The notes under the pieces are model-generated. The model was not told the origin of the DNA. It saw only the letters and a list, made by a program, of their open reading frames with translations, and made no database searches. This document shows, one piece after another, positions 1 through 9,148 of a stretch of DNA of 64,000 nucleotides (its first letter is position 1; every line of letters starts with the position of its first letter). The stretch spans positions 62,001-126,000 of the forward strand of contig NZ_JAACKC010000002.1 in assembly GCF_009939195.1 (NCBI RefSeq), read 5' to 3'. This DNA is from Acinetobacter kanungonis. Its GTDB lineage: Bacteria > Pseudomonadota > Gammaproteobacteria > Pseudomonadales > Moraxellaceae. Made by a program: the position numbers and the translations under genes.

Positions 1-109
1 AACACAGGCGTATTTTGATGAATTGGCACAGACATCGCTACAACAGCAACAACAACTTGAACAAGATAGCACCGTCAGTTTTGATGAATATCTTGCACAT
101 TATCGATAA
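1..109 (+). CDS. gshA: C-terminal end of probable glutamate-cysteine ligase (5' cut by window edge)
   Basis: An open frame enters from the left edge in frame 2 and stops with TAA at 107-109, giving the last 35 residues of a protein. The tail is Gln-rich (five consecutive Gln) and ends in FDEYLAHYR. Gammaproteobacterial glutamate-cysteine ligases, the first enzyme of glutathione synthesis, often end in a similar FDxYL..Y tail. Only the tail is visible, so the name is an inference. dsbB follows 18 bases later and may be cotranscribed. Confidence 0.45.
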   Translation, partial: TQAYFDELAQTSLQQQQQLEQDSTVSFDEYLAHYR

Positions 110-127
110 AAATTAAGAGGTTTGACC

Positions 128-643
128 ATGCAATGGAGTTTTCGCTTCGTGAGCGGGTTTTTAGTCATCGCAAGTATCGTGGGTATGGCGTTTGCGCTGT
201 ATCTCGAACATGTCCAAGGTTTATCACCATGTCCGCTGTGTGTCTTCCAGCGTGTGGGTTTAATGGGATTGGGCTTTATTTCTTTAGTGGCACTGATTCA
301 TAATCCAAGTTCAACCGTGGGCAAACGAATTTATGCCTTGTTGGGCAGTCTCTCTATTTTATGGTCGGCTGGGGTTGCAGCGCGTCATGTCTGGTTACAG
401 AATTTGCCACCCGATCAGGTACCGAGCTGTGGTCCAGGCTTAAACTACTTGATTGATGCCTTGCCGCTGAAAAGCGTGTTGGCGCAAGTGCTGACGGGTT
501 CAGGCGAGTGTGCCGTGATTGACTGGACTTTCCTTGGTCAGTCTTTGCCAGTGTGGTCATTGCTGTTTTTTGTGGTTTTGGCAGTCGTGAGTTTGTGGCA
601 ATTGGTGCGCCGTTATCCAACCGCAGCAAAAGCGAAAAAATAA
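128..643 (+). CDS. dsbB: Disulfide bond formation protein B
   Basis: Inner-membrane quinone reductase that reoxidises periplasmic DsbA and passes electrons to ubiquinone. The 171-residue product has four hydrophobic segments and both redox cysteine pairs: C35-P-L-C38 in the first periplasmic loop and C101/C128 in the second. The length matches the family (about 170). The start is the ATG at 128, seven bases after AAGAGG. An in-frame TTG at 122 sits almost on that ribosome site and is rejected. It follows the gshA-like tail and ends at a strong bidirectional terminator. The window also carries dsbD, so both membrane arms of periplasmic thiol chemistry are present. Confidence 0.95.
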   Translation: MQWSFRFVSGFLVIASIVGMAFALYLEHVQGLSPCPLCVFQRVGLMGLGFISLVALIHNPSSTVGKRIYALLGSLSILWSAGVAARHVWLQNLPPDQVPSCGPGLNYLIDALPLKSVLAQVLTGSGECAVIDWTFLGQSLPVWSLLFFVVLAVVSLWQLVRRYPTAAKAKK

Positions 644-667
644 CACCGACAGCGTTTTAATCTGTAT

Positions 668-697
668 AAAAAAAGCCAACGAGAGTTGGCTTTTTTT
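668..697. terminator. Bidirectional rho-independent terminator
   Basis: GCCAAC (675-680), loop GAGA, GTTGGC (685-690), flanked by A and T runs on both sides. It can terminate both dsbB (+) and the convergent hydrolase (-). Confidence 0.9.
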
Positions 698-705
698 ATG
701 TGGCA

Positions 706-2037
706 TCAGGTCAGGGCGATGCCTTCATAATCATCCAGACCAATCATATGCTCATGCGCATGCAGTTGGTGATGTTGGGCTTTTTCAGGATAGAACCAGT
801 GCACAATCTGTTCTGCCACACTGGAATGATATTGAATTTCCAGATGATTCAGACCATAGAAAATGGCTTTATGCGATTCGGGCAGTTTTAATTGAAAGCG
901 AGGATTGGGATGTTCGCCCAAAGCACTTTTGACACTGACCAGATAGTCGCCAATGACTTTCAAGGTTTTGTTTTTACGGTGCTCGAATTCTAGCGTTCCT
1001 GCGACCAGATAGGTGTTGATATGCGAAGGCAGTGGCGCAGGTTTGCGGTTATCGTCAAAGAAGCCGATGCGGGCTTCATTGTGCTCCCAGTCATCATCAC
1101 GTACGCTGCCATAGCGTAAATCCAGAATGCCATTACTGCGAATATTGACCAGATGTCCTGCCAATTTCACAATTGGAAAGCGTCCCAGTTTTTCTTGAAT
1201 GGCAAAGCCAAAGCGTTCCAAGACGGCACCATGATGTGGTGAACCCAGACAGACCAGATTTTCCACCATGTGTAGCCATTGATGCATGTTCTGCTTACCA
1301 TAGAATAAGGCACTGCGTGCGACCAGTCCGCCCATACTATGCCCAATAATATCCAGACTGGTAATGCGCGGGTTACGCTGAATCAGGTCTTCTAAGGTAT
1401 TGGCAAGGCTGCGTCCATTGGCTGAAATACGACGTCCAGAATTGTAGTTCAGGTACAGCATGGTGTTGTGGTCACGCTGTGCCAGTAATTTTTCGCCAAA
1501 ACCGCCATTGTTGCGATTGGTCCAGTCCAAGTGATTCATACACAGACCATGCACAAAGATGACCACTCGTCCCGATAAATCTCCGCGCTGAATTTCACCA
1601 TAGTGATCATACAGCACCATCGGCAGGGCGATGGGATTATGATATTTCAGTAAGTAATCGCCGATCACACCATTCACGGCACCCACTAAAAAATGCAGGC
1701 TGGGCGTAAGTGGTTTTTCATGCAGCTTTGGATATTTTTCAATAATTTGTCGCAAACCAGGTGCCAAAAGATAATGCCCGTAGTTTTCTAAAATACTCAT
1801 GCTTAGGCGGTTAAATTTGACGATTTGCGGTAGGTTTTGCAGATATTTAAATTCTTGTTCATCCACCCCAAAAATACTGGAGAAGATTTCCCGCTGAATG
1901 GTACGCATAAAGTCCTGAACCACATTGTTCAGGGGCGTACTGAGTAATTGAGCCAGACCTTCCAGTAAGTCCGCTTGACTGGGTGGGGTCCGATCCCATT
2001 TACAATACGTTTCATGCAGCGGTGTTAAACTCGGCAT
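706..2037 (-). CDS. Alpha/beta hydrolase, lipase/PGAP1-like
   Basis: A 443-residue predicted serine hydrolase. An oxyanion-type HG motif (VHGLCMNHLDW) lies near residue 165. The nucleophile elbow GHSMGG is near residue 233, followed by a GSPHHG segment typical of lipases that act on bulky esters. The first 150 residues are an unassigned N-terminal region, and I see no signal peptide, so a cytoplasmic or peripheral location is likely. The start ATG follows AAGGA by nine bases. The gene is convergent with dsbB and shares its terminator; the next gene upstream is divergent yqiA. The substrate cannot be told from sequence; triacylglycerol, polyhydroxyalkanoate or phospholipid esters are possible. 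Confidence 0.8.
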   Translation of the reverse strand: MPSLTPLHETYCKWDRTPPSQADLLEGLAQLLSTPLNNVVQDFMRTIQREIFSSIFGVDEQEFKYLQNLPQIVKFNRLSMSILENYGHYLLAPGLRQIIEKYPKLHEKPLTPSLHFLVGAVNGVIGDYLLKYHNPIALPMVLYDHYGEIQRGDLSGRVVIFVHGLCMNHLDWTNRNNGGFGEKLLAQRDHNTMLYLNYNSGRRISANGRSLANTLEDLIQRNPRITSLDIIGHSMGGLVARSALFYGKQNMHQWLHMVENLVCLGSPHHGAVLERFGFAIQEKLGRFPIVKLAGHLVNIRSNGILDLRYGSVRDDDWEHNEARIGFFDDNRKPAPLPSHINTYLVAGTLEFEHRKNKTLKVIGDYLVSVKSALGEHPNPRFQLKLPESHKAIFYGLNHLEIQYHSSVAEQIVHWFYPEKAQHHQLHAHEHMIGLDDYEGIALT

Positions 2038-2279
2038 TTGTTATTGTCCTTGATGCTTTGTTTGGCTCATCTCAAGGCTTTCATTTTGCTTAAGATAGAG
2101 GTATAACTTTTTTCAGTTTCATCATATCGAGTTCGGCTCGAATAATTTTAAAATACCGATGAATATCGCGAAAAAGGGCTATTTTTGTCTAACAATTCGA
2201 GCCTTTCGACGAATTTAAAACAATCCTGCGTCAGTATGATGAAAAATAAGGAAAAGGTTGCAGCAGGTGAGCAAAAAAT

Positions 2280-2864
2280 ATGAATATTATTTATATCCAC
2301 GGCTTTCAAAGCAGTCCAAATTCAATCAAAGCACAACAGTTACAGCACTATTGCGCGCAAGAGGATGGCTGGACGGTGCATGTGCCTGATTTAAACTTGC
2401 CGCCTGCACAGGCCTTGCAACTGCTGCATGATTTGGTGAGTCAGCATGAGGATGTGGTGTTGCTCGGTAGCAGTTTAGGCGGCTTTTATGCGACACAACT
2501 GGTCGCAACACATGCGGTGCCTGCTGTATTGATTAACCCTGCTATGCGACCATGGCAACTTTTTCGGGATTTATTTGGGCAACAGCAACTTCCCTATGCC
2601 GTGAATGCCACTTGGACACTGGATGAGCCGCAATTGGACTATTTAGAGCAAATTGCGGTATCAAATGTTCAGCAAGCAGACAAAGTGTTGGTATTGTTAC
2701 AACAAGGCGATGATGTTTTAGATTATCGTGAGGCTGAACAGTTTTATGCATCGCAGCAACCTCGCGCACTGGTCATGACCGAGGCAAAGGGCAACCATGC
2801 GATGGATGATTTTGCTGCCAAAATACCCATGATTTTACAATTTTTATCGTCTTGCAGATTATAA
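2280..2864 (+). CDS. yqiA: YqiA-type esterase (UPF0227 alpha/beta hydrolase)
   Basis: A small (194 residue) cytoplasmic serine esterase. It has IHGF at residues 5-8, the nucleophile motif GSSLGG near 62-67, an acid region QGDDVLDY near 142 and a final GNH near 172, as in E. coli YqiA, which hydrolyses short-chain acyl esters. The reading frame ends just before parE, the same yqiA-parE order as in E. coli, which supports both names. The ribosome site is AGGTGAG upstream of the ATG. The physiological substrate is unknown. Confidence 0.85.
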   Translation: MNIIYIHGFQSSPNSIKAQQLQHYCAQEDGWTVHVPDLNLPPAQALQLLHDLVSQHEDVVLLGSSLGGFYATQLVATHAVPAVLINPAMRPWQLFRDLFGQQQLPYAVNATWTLDEPQLDYLEQIAVSNVQQADKVLVLLQQGDDVLDYREAEQFYASQQPRALVMTEAKGNHAMDDFAAKIPMILQFLSSCRL

Positions 2865-2878
2865 GGAAATCGTACAAC

Positions 2879-4759
2879 GTGTCTCAATATACGGCTCAAT
2901 CGCTTGAAGTTTTATCTGGTCTAGATCCAGTCCGTCGTCGTCCCGGGATGTATACCGATACCTCTCGTCCGAACCATTTGGCGCAGGAAGTGATTGATAA
3001 TGCGGTGGACGAAGCACTGGCGGGGCATGCCAATAAAATCACGGTGACGGTGTATAAAGATGGTTCCTTGGCGGTTGCCGATAATGGTCGGGGTATGCCG
3101 GTCGATATTCATCCTGAATATGGACAAAGCGGGATTGAGATTATTCTGACCAAGCTGCATGCAGGCGGTAAATTTAGCACCGATAACTACCAGTTTTCAG
3201 GCGGTTTGCATGGTGTCGGCATCTCGGTGGTGAATGCCTTATCGACTCGTGTCGAGGTTGAAGTGCAACGTCAGGGTAACCTGTACCAAATGGCGTTTGA
3301 ACAGGGTGAACCTGTAGCGCCTTTGTCGGTCTTGGAAGGCAAAGTGGCCAAACGTGCTACAGGAACATTGGTACGCTTTTGGCCTGAAGCCAAATATTTT
3401 GATTCGCCTAAATTTGCCTTAAAAGCACTGAAACATAATTTAAAAGCCAAAGCCGTTTTAGCCGCAGGTCTACAGATTATCTACGTTGATGAAATCAATG
3501 ACGAGAAAATCGAATGGCAGTTTGAAAATGGTCTAGTCGACTATTTGATGGACGAGCTGGAAGAGCGCGAAATTGTGCCTGCACCAGCCTTTGTCGCGAC
3601 AGGGGATGCCGAGCGTGCCAGTGCCGAATTTGCGATTTGCTGGAATGTGGAGGGTGGTGAACAAATTCAGGAAAGCTACGTCAACCTGATTCCAACAGCG
3701 CAGGGCGGAACACATGTGAATGGCTTGCGCTCAGGGGTAACCGATGCTTTACGTGAGTTCTGCGAACTGCGTAATTTATTGCCACGTAACCTGAAACTAT
3801 CTGCCGAAGATGTTTGGGATGGCGTGAACTATATTTTGTCGCTGAAATTCCAAGAACCTCAATTTTCAGGACAGACCAAAGAGCGACTTTCCAGTCGTGA
3901 AGCCGTAGGCATCGTGCAGAATATTGCCAAAGATGCTTTTGCCCTGTGGCTGAACCAGCACTCTGAAATTGCGATGCAACTGGCAGAAATGGCAATTTCC
4001 AAAGCGGGACGTCGTCTCAAAGCAGCGAAAAAAGTTGAACGTAAAAAGATTGTGTCGGGCCCAGCCCTACCGGGTAAGTTGGCGGACTGTGTCGGTCAAA
4101 CCCGTGAAGATTCGGAACTGTTTATTGTGGAAGGGGATTCTGCGGGCGGTTCAGCCAAGCAGGCACGCGATAAAAACTTCCAAGCCATCATGCCAATTCG
4201 AGGCAAGATCTTAAATACTTGGGAAGTGTCTTCGGATGAGGTGCTGGCTTCGCAAGAAGTGCATGACATCGCCATTGCGATTGGGGTTGACCCAGGCAGT
4301 GATGACTTGTCCGAATTACGTTATGGCAAGATTTGTATCTTGGCGGATGCCGATTCGGATGGTTTGCATATTGCCACGCTGTTGTGCGCGTTGTTTGTGA
4401 AGCATTTTCCAACCTTGGTGGAAGAAGGGCATTTGTATGTGGCGATGCCTCCGCTGTTCCGTATTGACGATGGCAAAGACGTGCACTATGCACTGGATGA
4501 GGATGAGCTGGAGTCGATTCTGAAGAAAGCCAAAACCAAGAGTCCGCAAATCACCCGCTTTAAAGGTTTGGGTGAGATGAATGCCAGCCAGTTACGTGAA
4601 ACCACGATGGATCCGAATACCCGCCGTCTGGTGCAACTGGATTTGGATGATAGCCATTTAACCGCAACTTTATTGGATAAGTTGCTGGCGAAGAAGCGTT
4701 CGGGAGACCGTAAACACTGGTTAGAGCAAAAAGGTAATCTGGCGGATATTGCGGTTTAA
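2879..4759 (+). CDS. parE: DNA topoisomerase IV subunit B
   Basis: ATPase subunit of topoisomerase IV, which with ParC decatenates daughter chromosomes. The 626-residue product starts at a GTG (2879) preceded by AAGGA at 2863-2867. An in-frame ATG at 2852 lies inside yqiA, lacks a ribosome site and would add nine residues. Domains in order: GHKL ATPase (DNGRGMP, GGLHGVG), transducer, then TOPRIM with EGDSAGGSA near residue 415 and the DADSDG metal site. The length and the RRRPGMY segment near the N-terminus are typical of ParE. parC is not in the window. Confidence 0.97.
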   Translation: MSQYTAQSLEVLSGLDPVRRRPGMYTDTSRPNHLAQEVIDNAVDEALAGHANKITVTVYKDGSLAVADNGRGMPVDIHPEYGQSGIEIILTKLHAGGKFSTDNYQFSGGLHGVGISVVNALSTRVEVEVQRQGNLYQMAFEQGEPVAPLSVLEGKVAKRATGTLVRFWPEAKYFDSPKFALKALKHNLKAKAVLAAGLQIIYVDEINDEKIEWQFENGLVDYLMDELEEREIVPAPAFVATGDAERASAEFAICWNVEGGEQIQESYVNLIPTAQGGTHVNGLRSGVTDALREFCELRNLLPRNLKLSAEDVWDGVNYILSLKFQEPQFSGQTKERLSSREAVGIVQNIAKDAFALWLNQHSEIAMQLAEMAISKAGRRLKAAKKVERKKIVSGPALPGKLADCVGQTREDSELFIVEGDSAGGSAKQARDKNFQAIMPIRGKILNTWEVSSDEVLASQEVHDIAIAIGVDPGSDDLSELRYGKICILADADSDGLHIATLLCALFVKHFPTLVEEGHLYVAMPPLFRIDDGKDVHYALDEDELESILKKAKTKSPQITRFKGLGEMNASQLRETTMDPNTRRLVQLDLDDSHLTATLLDKLLAKKRSGDRKHWLEQKGNLADIAV

Positions 4760-4778
4760 TTGTAGTCTGCTCCATTTT

Positions 4779-4817
4779 TCAAGCCATCCAAGCTAATTGC
4801 TTTGGGTGGCTTTTTTA
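4779..4817 (+). terminator. Probable terminator after parE
   Basis: AAGCCATCC pairs imperfectly (one G.T wobble) with GGGTGGCTT, followed by a T-run, 20 bases after the parE stop. Confidence 0.6.
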
Positions 4818-4839
4818 GTGCATAGCAGTATCTTCTATT

Positions 4840-5030
4840 GTAAAAAAAATGTGCAATTTCAGTGGGGAAGAATGCAATGAGCGGATGAAAAATGCACCAT
4901 CCTGAGTCGTGAAAATACAAATCAGGAGGCAATGATGTATACAAGATTGTCGAAATAGACGAATGAATTTTAAAATTAATACAATAAAAACATATGGTTA
5001 ATTAGTTGGCATAAAAATTGAATACTCTGG
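4840..5030 (+). promoter_or_regulatory. Candidate sigma-54/NtrC control region of the urt operon
   Basis: This holds most of the 312-base gap before urtA. At 5006-5022 TTGGCAT-AAAA-ATTGAAT resembles a sigma-54 promoter: the -24 GG is exact, the -12 element is GA instead of GC, and the spacing is the required ten bases. At 4893-4899 TGCACCA matches one half of the NtrC palindrome, but the other half is not visible. A second TGCA lies near 4852. Urea uptake genes are commonly nitrogen-controlled, so the assignment is plausible but unproven. Confidence 0.35.
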
Positions 5031-5071
5031 GCAGACATAACCAAAAAACACAAAATGCTTGGAGAACTAAA

Positions 5072-6355
5072 ATGTTCCAACAAAAACTATTGAGTAAAAC
5101 CCTTTTGGCAGCAGCAGTGGCGGGGAGCATTGCATTAACAGGCTGTTCAAAACCAGCAGAAAAAACAGAAACCGCAGCATCGGAAGCCAAAGTACCTGCG
5201 GCCAGTGGCGATACCATTAAAGTAGGGATTTTACATTCGCTGTCAGGCACCATGGCCATTTCTGAAACTTCACTGAAAGACACGGCACTGATGGCGATTA
5301 ATGAAATTAATGCCAACGGTGGGGTCTTGGGGAAAAAATTAGAACCTGTGGTGGTTGACCCTGCTTCAGACTGGCCGTTATTTGCTGAGAAAGCCCGTCA
5401 GTTGATCACTCAAGATAAGGTAGCCGTGATTTTTGGCTGTTGGACCTCGGTCTCACGTAAATCTGTCTTGCCAGTGGTGGAAGAACTCAATGGTTTGTTG
5501 TTCTATCCTGTGCAGTATGAGGGTCAAGAACAATCGAAAAATATTTTCTATACGGGTGCTGCACCGAATCAGCAAGCCATTCCAGCCGTGGAATATCTAA
5601 TGAGTGAAGAGGGTGGCAAGGCGGAGCGCTTTGTGCTGTTAGGTACTGATTATGTTTATCCACGTACCACCAATAAAATTTTACGTGCGTTTTTGAAGTC
5701 GAAAGGCATTGCCGATGCGGACATTATGGAAGAGTACACCCCATTTGGTCATAGCAACTATCAAACCATTGTCGGTAATGTGAAAAAGTTTGCCGCAGGC
5801 AAGAAAACCGCGGTGATTTCGACCATTAATGGTGACTCGAATGTGCCGTTCTACCGTGAATTGGGCAATCAGGGCATTAAAGCGTCGGATATTCCAGTCA
5901 TGGCCTTCTCGGTGGGTGAAGAAGAACTCCGCGGTATCGACACCAAGCCATTGGTGGGTCATTTGGCGGCATGGAACTACTTCATGTCGGTGAAAAATCC
6001 GAAAAATACTGAATTCGTGAACAAGATGAAACAGTATGCGGTGGAATACAAACTGCCAAATGCGGATAAATTGGTGACTAATGACCCAATGGAAGCGACC
6101 TATGTTGGGATTAACATGTGGAAGCAGGCGGTAGAAAAAGCGGGCACAACCGAAGTCGATAAAGTCCGTGATGCCATGGCGGGTCAAACGTTTGCTGCAC
6201 CCTCGGGCTACACCCTGAAAATGGATGAAAGTAATCACCATCTACATAAGCCAGTGATGATTGGCGAGATTCGTGGCGATGGTCAGTTTGATGTGGTGTA
6301 TAAAACGACCGATACCATTAAAGCGGAGCCTTGGAGCCCGTACATTCCAAAATAA
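5072..6355 (+). CDS. urtA: Urea ABC transporter, substrate-binding lipoprotein
   Basis: Periplasmic binding component of the UrtABCDE high-affinity urea importer. The 427-residue product begins with a lipoprotein signal ending in LTGC (Cys25), so it should be lipid-anchored. The mature part is a type I periplasmic-binding fold of the amide/urea family (VGILHSLSGTMAISE near residue 53). The start ATG at 5072 is preceded by GGAG at 5061-5064; an upstream in-frame GTG/ATG extension would bury the signal peptide. It is first in a five-gene operon. A hairpin separates it from urtB, consistent with higher production of the binding protein. The related short-chain amide system FmdDEF is the main alternative. 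Confidence 0.92.
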   Translation: MFQQKLLSKTLLAAAVAGSIALTGCSKPAEKTETAASEAKVPAASGDTIKVGILHSLSGTMAISETSLKDTALMAINEINANGGVLGKKLEPVVVDPASDWPLFAEKARQLITQDKVAVIFGCWTSVSRKSVLPVVEELNGLLFYPVQYEGQEQSKNIFYTGAAPNQQAIPAVEYLMSEEGGKAERFVLLGTDYVYPRTTNKILRAFLKSKGIADADIMEEYTPFGHSNYQTIVGNVKKFAAGKKTAVISTINGDSNVPFYRELGNQGIKASDIPVMAFSVGEEELRGIDTKPLVGHLAAWNYFMSVKNPKNTEFVNKMKQYAVEYKLPNADKLVTNDPMEATYVGINMWKQAVEKAGTTEVDKVRDAMAGQTFAAPSGYTLKMDESNHHLHKPVMIGEIRGDGQFDVVYKTTDTIKAEPWSPYIPK

Positions 6356-6364
6356 TTCCCCTCA

Positions 6365-6396
6365 ACCTACTGCTACGGCAGTAGGTCTTTTCATTT
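6365..6396 (+). terminator. urtA-urtB intercistronic hairpin (partial terminator)
   Basis: A perfect 9-bp stem, ACCTACTGC (6365-6373) with GCAGTAGGT (6378-6386), loop TACG, then CTTTTCATTTC. The weak T-tract suggests partial termination or 3'-end protection of urtA mRNA within the operon. Confidence 0.6.
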
Positions 6397-6443
6397 CTTC
6401 ATTCCGATGACAGACCATTTGCCTTGTGAGGGGGAGTCTTTTC

Positions 6444-8069
6444 ATGTCAATAAAACGCTATTGTGTGGCGCTGCTGTGTACCTGCCTGCACATATTCTTC
6501 AATCCTGTCTGGGCTGAAACATCTACCGCTGATGCACCGCTGCAAGTCCAGCAGGCAGATCCGATTCAGCGTTTTGTCAAAGCCGATTTTGCTGAACGCC
6601 GTGCCATGTTGAACCAATGGCCTGCCAGTATTGAAAGTCTCGATCAGTTGGTGGCCTATATTGATCAAAATGAATTGTATCGAGATGGTGCAGGTCAAAC
6701 TTATATCTTAAAAAATGATGAGAAGTTGTATCAGTATCCTGACATGCAAGTGCTGAGCACGTGGCCTGCGGATTTATCTCAAGTCACGTTGGTGAATACC
6801 TTGCGTAAAGCTTTGAGTTTTGGGCAAGCCAAAGTTAAATTGAAATCGGATGAAGCAACTCAGCGTTTAGCCGCGATTGATATTTTAGAAAATAATTTAG
6901 ATGAGCTTGATCCTGTCTGGATTCGCCAACTCTATCTGCAAGAACAAAACAATAAAGTCAAAGCACGTCTGAAACAGCTCAAAGCGCGTATGGATTTAAG
7001 CAGTTCCGATGCGCTGGTCAAGTTACAGGCGGTGAATACCTTGTCTGCATCGGATCGTCCTGATGTGCTGGCAGTGATTGAACAAGAACTCAATCAAGCG
7101 AACCTAAATCCTGAACTTGAAGCGGCTTTGCAGGCGGCAAAAAGCAGTATTAAAACCCGATTACAAGCCAGTGAATGGGCAGGGCATGTATTTTCAGGAC
7201 TCAGTACCGCCAGTATTTTGCTGTTAGCCGCACTGGGCTTGGCGATTACGTATGGTCTGTTGGGTGTGATTAACATGGCGCATGGCGAGTTGATCATGAT
7301 TGGTGCCTACACCACTTATGTGGTGCAAAGTCTCTTTAAAACCCATTTAGGACAATATGTAGACTGGTACTTACTGGTTGCAATTCCTGCTGCTTTTTTT
7401 GTGAGTGCCTTGATTGGCATGCTGATTGAACGCACGGTGATTCGTCCGCTGTATGGCAGACAACTAGAAACTTTACTGGCGACCTTTGGGGTCAGCCTGA
7501 TTTTAATGCAACTGGTGCGTATGATTTTTGGCGCACAAAATGTCGAAGTCTCGAATATTGCATGGCTTTCAGGTGGTATCTCATTAACGCCAAGTTTAAT
7601 GCTGCCGTATAACCGGATCGCCATCATTATCTTCACCGTCGCAGTGCTCTTGCTGTTGGTGTATCTCCTGAATAAAACCCGTTTTGGTCTGTTCGTTCGT
7701 GCGGTCACCCAAAACCGCCAGATGGCGCGTGCAGTCGGGATTCGTTCGGCACGCATCGATATGTTGGCCTTTGGTTTGGGGTCAGGATTGGCAGGTTTAG
7801 CGGGTTGTGCCTTGGCGCAAGTGGGTAATGTCGGTCCAGACTTGGGGCAAAACTACATTATTGATGCCTTCTTGGTGGTTGTGGTGGGCGGTGTTGGACA
7901 AGTCTGGGGTGCGGTACTGGCCGCCTTGGGTCTGGGCATCAGTGGTACGGTGCTGGAAATTGGTTTGGGTGCGGTACTGGCCAAAATTATTCTGTTGGTG
8001 CTTGTGATTCTGTTTATTCAGAAACGTCCACAAGGTTTGTTTGCCATTAAAGGGCGTTTTGTGGAGTAA
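6444..8069 (+). CDS. urtB: Urea ABC transporter permease UrtB
   Basis: One of two LivH/LivM-type membrane subunits of the urea importer. The 541-residue protein has a signal-like N-terminus, a periplasmic helical region (about residues 30-240) characteristic of UrtB and absent from LivH, then about eight membrane helices with the family segment GVINMAHGELIMIGAY. The ATG at 6444 has GAGGGGG about nine bases upstream; an in-frame GTG at 6426 overlaps that site and is rejected. The urtC ATG lies five bases after the stop. Confidence 0.92.
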   Translation: MSIKRYCVALLCTCLHIFFNPVWAETSTADAPLQVQQADPIQRFVKADFAERRAMLNQWPASIESLDQLVAYIDQNELYRDGAGQTYILKNDEKLYQYPDMQVLSTWPADLSQVTLVNTLRKALSFGQAKVKLKSDEATQRLAAIDILENNLDELDPVWIRQLYLQEQNNKVKARLKQLKARMDLSSSDALVKLQAVNTLSASDRPDVLAVIEQELNQANLNPELEAALQAAKSSIKTRLQASEWAGHVFSGLSTASILLLAALGLAITYGLLGVINMAHGELIMIGAYTTYVVQSLFKTHLGQYVDWYLLVAIPAAFFVSALIGMLIERTVIRPLYGRQLETLLATFGVSLILMQLVRMIFGAQNVEVSNIAWLSGGISLTPSLMLPYNRIAIIIFTVAVLLLLVYLLNKTRFGLFVRAVTQNRQMARAVGIRSARIDMLAFGLGSGLAGLAGCALAQVGNVGPDLGQNYIIDAFLVVVVGGVGQVWGAVLAALGLGISGTVLEIGLGAVLAKIILLVLVILFIQKRPQGLFAIKGRFVE

Positions 8070-8074
8070 ACCTG

Positions 8075-9148
8075 ATGAAAATAACAACTTTATTTGCCGA
8101 CAAAACCTATAGTGCCGTTGCGATTGCAGCCTGTTTTGCGGTGATGCTGATTTTGCCGTGGCTGCATGTATTACCTGCCGAATCCGCTTTGCATCTCTCT
8201 GCCTATTGGGTCACTTTAATTGGCAAAATCATGTGCTTGGCCCTTGTGGCTTTAGCTTTGGATTTGGTCTGGGGCTATGCTGGAATTTTGAGCTTGGGGC
8301 ATGGGCTGTATTTTGCCTTGGGCGGTTATGCTTTTGGCATGTATTTGATGCGGGAATCGGCTGGATCAGAATTGCCTGATTTCATGCGCTTTCTGAGTTG
8401 GACTGAATTACCATGGTACTGGGTCGGTACAGAACACTTTCTGTGGGCATTGGTACTGGTGGTCTTGGTCCCAGGTCTAATCGCATTTATTTTTGGCTTC
8501 TTTGCTTTTCGTTCCAAAATTAAAGGCGTGTATTTCTCTATCATCACCCAAGCCATGACGTTTGCGGCAGCGTTGTTGTTTTTCCGCAATGAAACAGGCT
8601 TCGGTGGCAACAATGGTTTCACAGGTTTTAAAACCATTTTGGGCATGGACATTACCTCGGCGTCCATGCGTGCCACCTTATGCTTTTTAACGGCATTGGT
8701 GTTGCTGCTGTGCTATTTGGGCTTACGGCACTTAATGAATCAGCCTTATGGTCGAGTGCTCGGGGCGATCCGTGACAGCGAGAACCGCTTGCAATATTTG
8801 GGCTACCGTACCCTTTGGTACAAGCTCTCGGCATGGGTCTTGTCTGCAGTCATTGCAGGCATTGCAGGGGCACTGTATGTGCCGCAAGCAGGCATTATTA
8901 ATCCAAGTGAAATGAACCCAGTCAACTCGATTGAAATGGCGGTTTGGGTTGCAGCTGGGGGACGTGGCACCTTGATAGGTCCAATTCTGGGTGCGGGTTT
9001 AATTAATGCGGTGAAGACCTATTTCACAGTGGCATATCCAGAAGCGTGGCTACTGATTTTGGGTGGTTTATTTATTGTGGTGACTTTATTCCTGCCGAAA
9101 GGGGTGATTGGGTTATTTGATCGTTTTAAAAAGGAGCATGATGCATGA
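8075..9148 (+). CDS. urtC: Urea ABC transporter permease UrtC
   Basis: Second membrane subunit (LivM type) of the urea importer, 357 residues with about nine hydrophobic helices. The segment DLVWGYAGILSLGHGLYFALG near residue 65 is the conserved LivM-family loop. The C-terminal AVWVAAGGRGTLIGPILGA is also typical. Its stop overlaps the urtD start (ATGA), which implies translational coupling. Confidence 0.93.
   Translation: MKITTLFADKTYSAVAIAACFAVMLILPWLHVLPAESALHLSAYWVTLIGKIMCLALVALALDLVWGYAGILSLGHGLYFALGGYAFGMYLMRESAGSELPDFMRFLSWTELPWYWVGTEHFLWALVLVVLVPGLIAFIFGFFAFRSKIKGVYFSIITQAMTFAAALLFFRNETGFGGNNGFTGFKTILGMDITSASMRATLCFLTALVLLLCYLGLRHLMNQPYGRVLGAIRDSENRLQYLGYRTLWYKLSAWVLSAVIAGIAGALYVPQAGIINPSEMNPVNSIEMAVWVAAGGRGTLIGPILGAGLINAVKTYFTVAYPEAWLLILGGLFIVVTLFLPKGVIGLFDRFKKEHDA

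Noticed and set aside
2135-2203. GGCTCGAAT/ATTCGAGCC arms in the divergent yqiA promoter gap
   Set aside because: The arms are 51 bases apart and too loose to call an operator or hairpin; recorded only.
7316-7756. 146-codon antisense frame in urtB
   Set aside because: It lies fully inside a conserved permease gene; the product has no recognisable domain.
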